A stretch of DNA of 64,000 nt. It comes from Chromatiales bacterium (GTDB taxonomy: Bacteria > Pseudomonadota > Gammaproteobacteria > Thiohalomonadales > Thiohalomonadaceae). The stretch spans positions 17,843 through 81,842 of the forward strand of contig QKFD01000026.1 in the NCBI GenBank assembly GCA_003251535.1. Direction: 5' to 3'. Of the stretch, positions 63,638 to 64,000 are shown in pieces; within the stretch, counting starts at the first letter, position 1, and each line of letters begins with the position of its first letter. The position numbers and the translations under genes were made by a program. The notes beneath the pieces are model-generated. The model was not told the DNA's origin and searched no databases. It was given only the letters and a program-made list of their open reading frames with translations.

Positions 63638-64000
63638 ATGTCAAAGCGCTTCCTTCTCCCCCTTCTGTTGCCGTTGCTGCTGGTCCTGCTGCTGCCGTTG
63701 AGTTGGCCGGTGGGCGAGGCGTGGGGAGAGCCGCGGGCGGCGGTGAGCAGCGAGAAGGGTCTGAGCCGGGCGCTGGAGCGGGTGTTGGCGACGGTGCTGG
63801 CGCTGGAGCGGCACGGGGGGGCGGGACAGAGCGAGCAGGCGCGGCTGCGGCAGCTGCGGCGGGAGCTAGAGCGGCTGGATGGCGGGGTCGAGGCGGGGTT
63901 TGCGGCGGTGGCGGCGCAGTTGCAGGCGCAGGGGGCGCCGGGGCAGCTGATAGAGCGGCAGGCGGCGGCGCTGAGCCGTTACCAGGCGGGGATGGCGGAG
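63638..64000 (+). CDS. Secreted protein of unknown function, N-terminal part
   Basis: Partial gene, open to the right edge (121 codons visible). ATG 63638 starts a strong signal peptide (FLLPLLLPLLLVLLLPLSWP, then GEAWG). The rest seen is helical and probably coiled coil, rich in Arg, Glu, Leu and Ala (RLRQLRRELERLDGG; QLIERQAAALSRYQAGMAE). I cannot assign a family. It follows the giant gene on the same strand, so they may work together. The last visible stretch vaguely recalls the N-termini of large transglutaminase-like surface proteins, a weak memory-based impression. Confidence 0.7.
   Translation, partial: MSKRFLLPLLLPLLLVLLLPLSWPVGEAWGEPRAAVSSEKGLSRALERVLATVLALERHGGAGQSEQARLRQLRRELERLDGGVEAGFAAVAAQLQAQGAPGQLIERQAAALSRYQAGMAE

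Overview
The window is GC-rich bacterial chromosome carrying only housekeeping, motility and surface-polysaccharide genes. I saw no phage, IS element or CRISPR array. Gene order and protein families point to a polar-flagellated, probably marine or salt-tolerant gammaproteobacterium. The evidence is lon-hupB-ppiD, gloB-yafS-rnhA-dnaQ, the Pseudomonas/Vibrio order of the late flagellar and chemotaxis genes, FlhF/FlhG, sigma-54-type promoters, ParC/ParP and an NhaD antiporter. I cannot name a genus from sequence alone.

Bases 1-25,000 are ordinary core genome. They hold the end of lon, hupB, tRNA-Val and tRNA-Asp, ppiD, a dicarboxylate/glutamate symporter, fabI, a yejABEF-type peptide ABC transporter, mltD, gloB, a yafS-like methyltransferase, rnhA and dnaQ. 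After these come cheV and cheW, nhaD, rsuA, two small conserved proteins, an M28 peptidase, a GNAT protein, a small c-type cytochrome, an M48 peptidase and orn.

Bases 25,030-45,060 form one continuous flagellar and chemotaxis block, all on the plus strand: fliLMNOPQR, flhB, flhA, flhF, flhG, fliA, cheY, cheZ, cheA, cheB, two stator genes, parC-like, parP-like, cheW and a DUF2802 gene. Two strong sigma-54 promoter matches lie before fliL and flhA. CheA appears to lack the usual P2 CheY-docking domain. In that place it carries one degenerate and three near-identical copies of a short motif that resembles the CheY-binding peptides at the FliM N-terminus and the CheZ C-terminus encoded in the same block.

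Bases 45,100-64,000 are accessory and surface-related. They hold a glucan phosphorylase, two convergent secreted GH26-like hydrolases, a small predicted outer-membrane barrel (BcsS-like) and a BcsA-like family-2 glycosyltransferase with a PilZ domain. Divergent from the synthase is a 9.3-kb gene for a secreted protein of about 3,100 residues. It has an alpha/alpha-toroid-like N-terminus, five carboxypeptidase-regulatory-like repeats, a long NHL-type propeller region apparently inserted in an Ig-like domain, further Ig-like domains and an amidotransferase-like module. A second secreted protein begins after it and runs off the window. BcsB, BcsC and the usual GH8 cellulase are not seen. This synthase, hydrolase and giant-protein locus is the best candidate for an undescribed system here.
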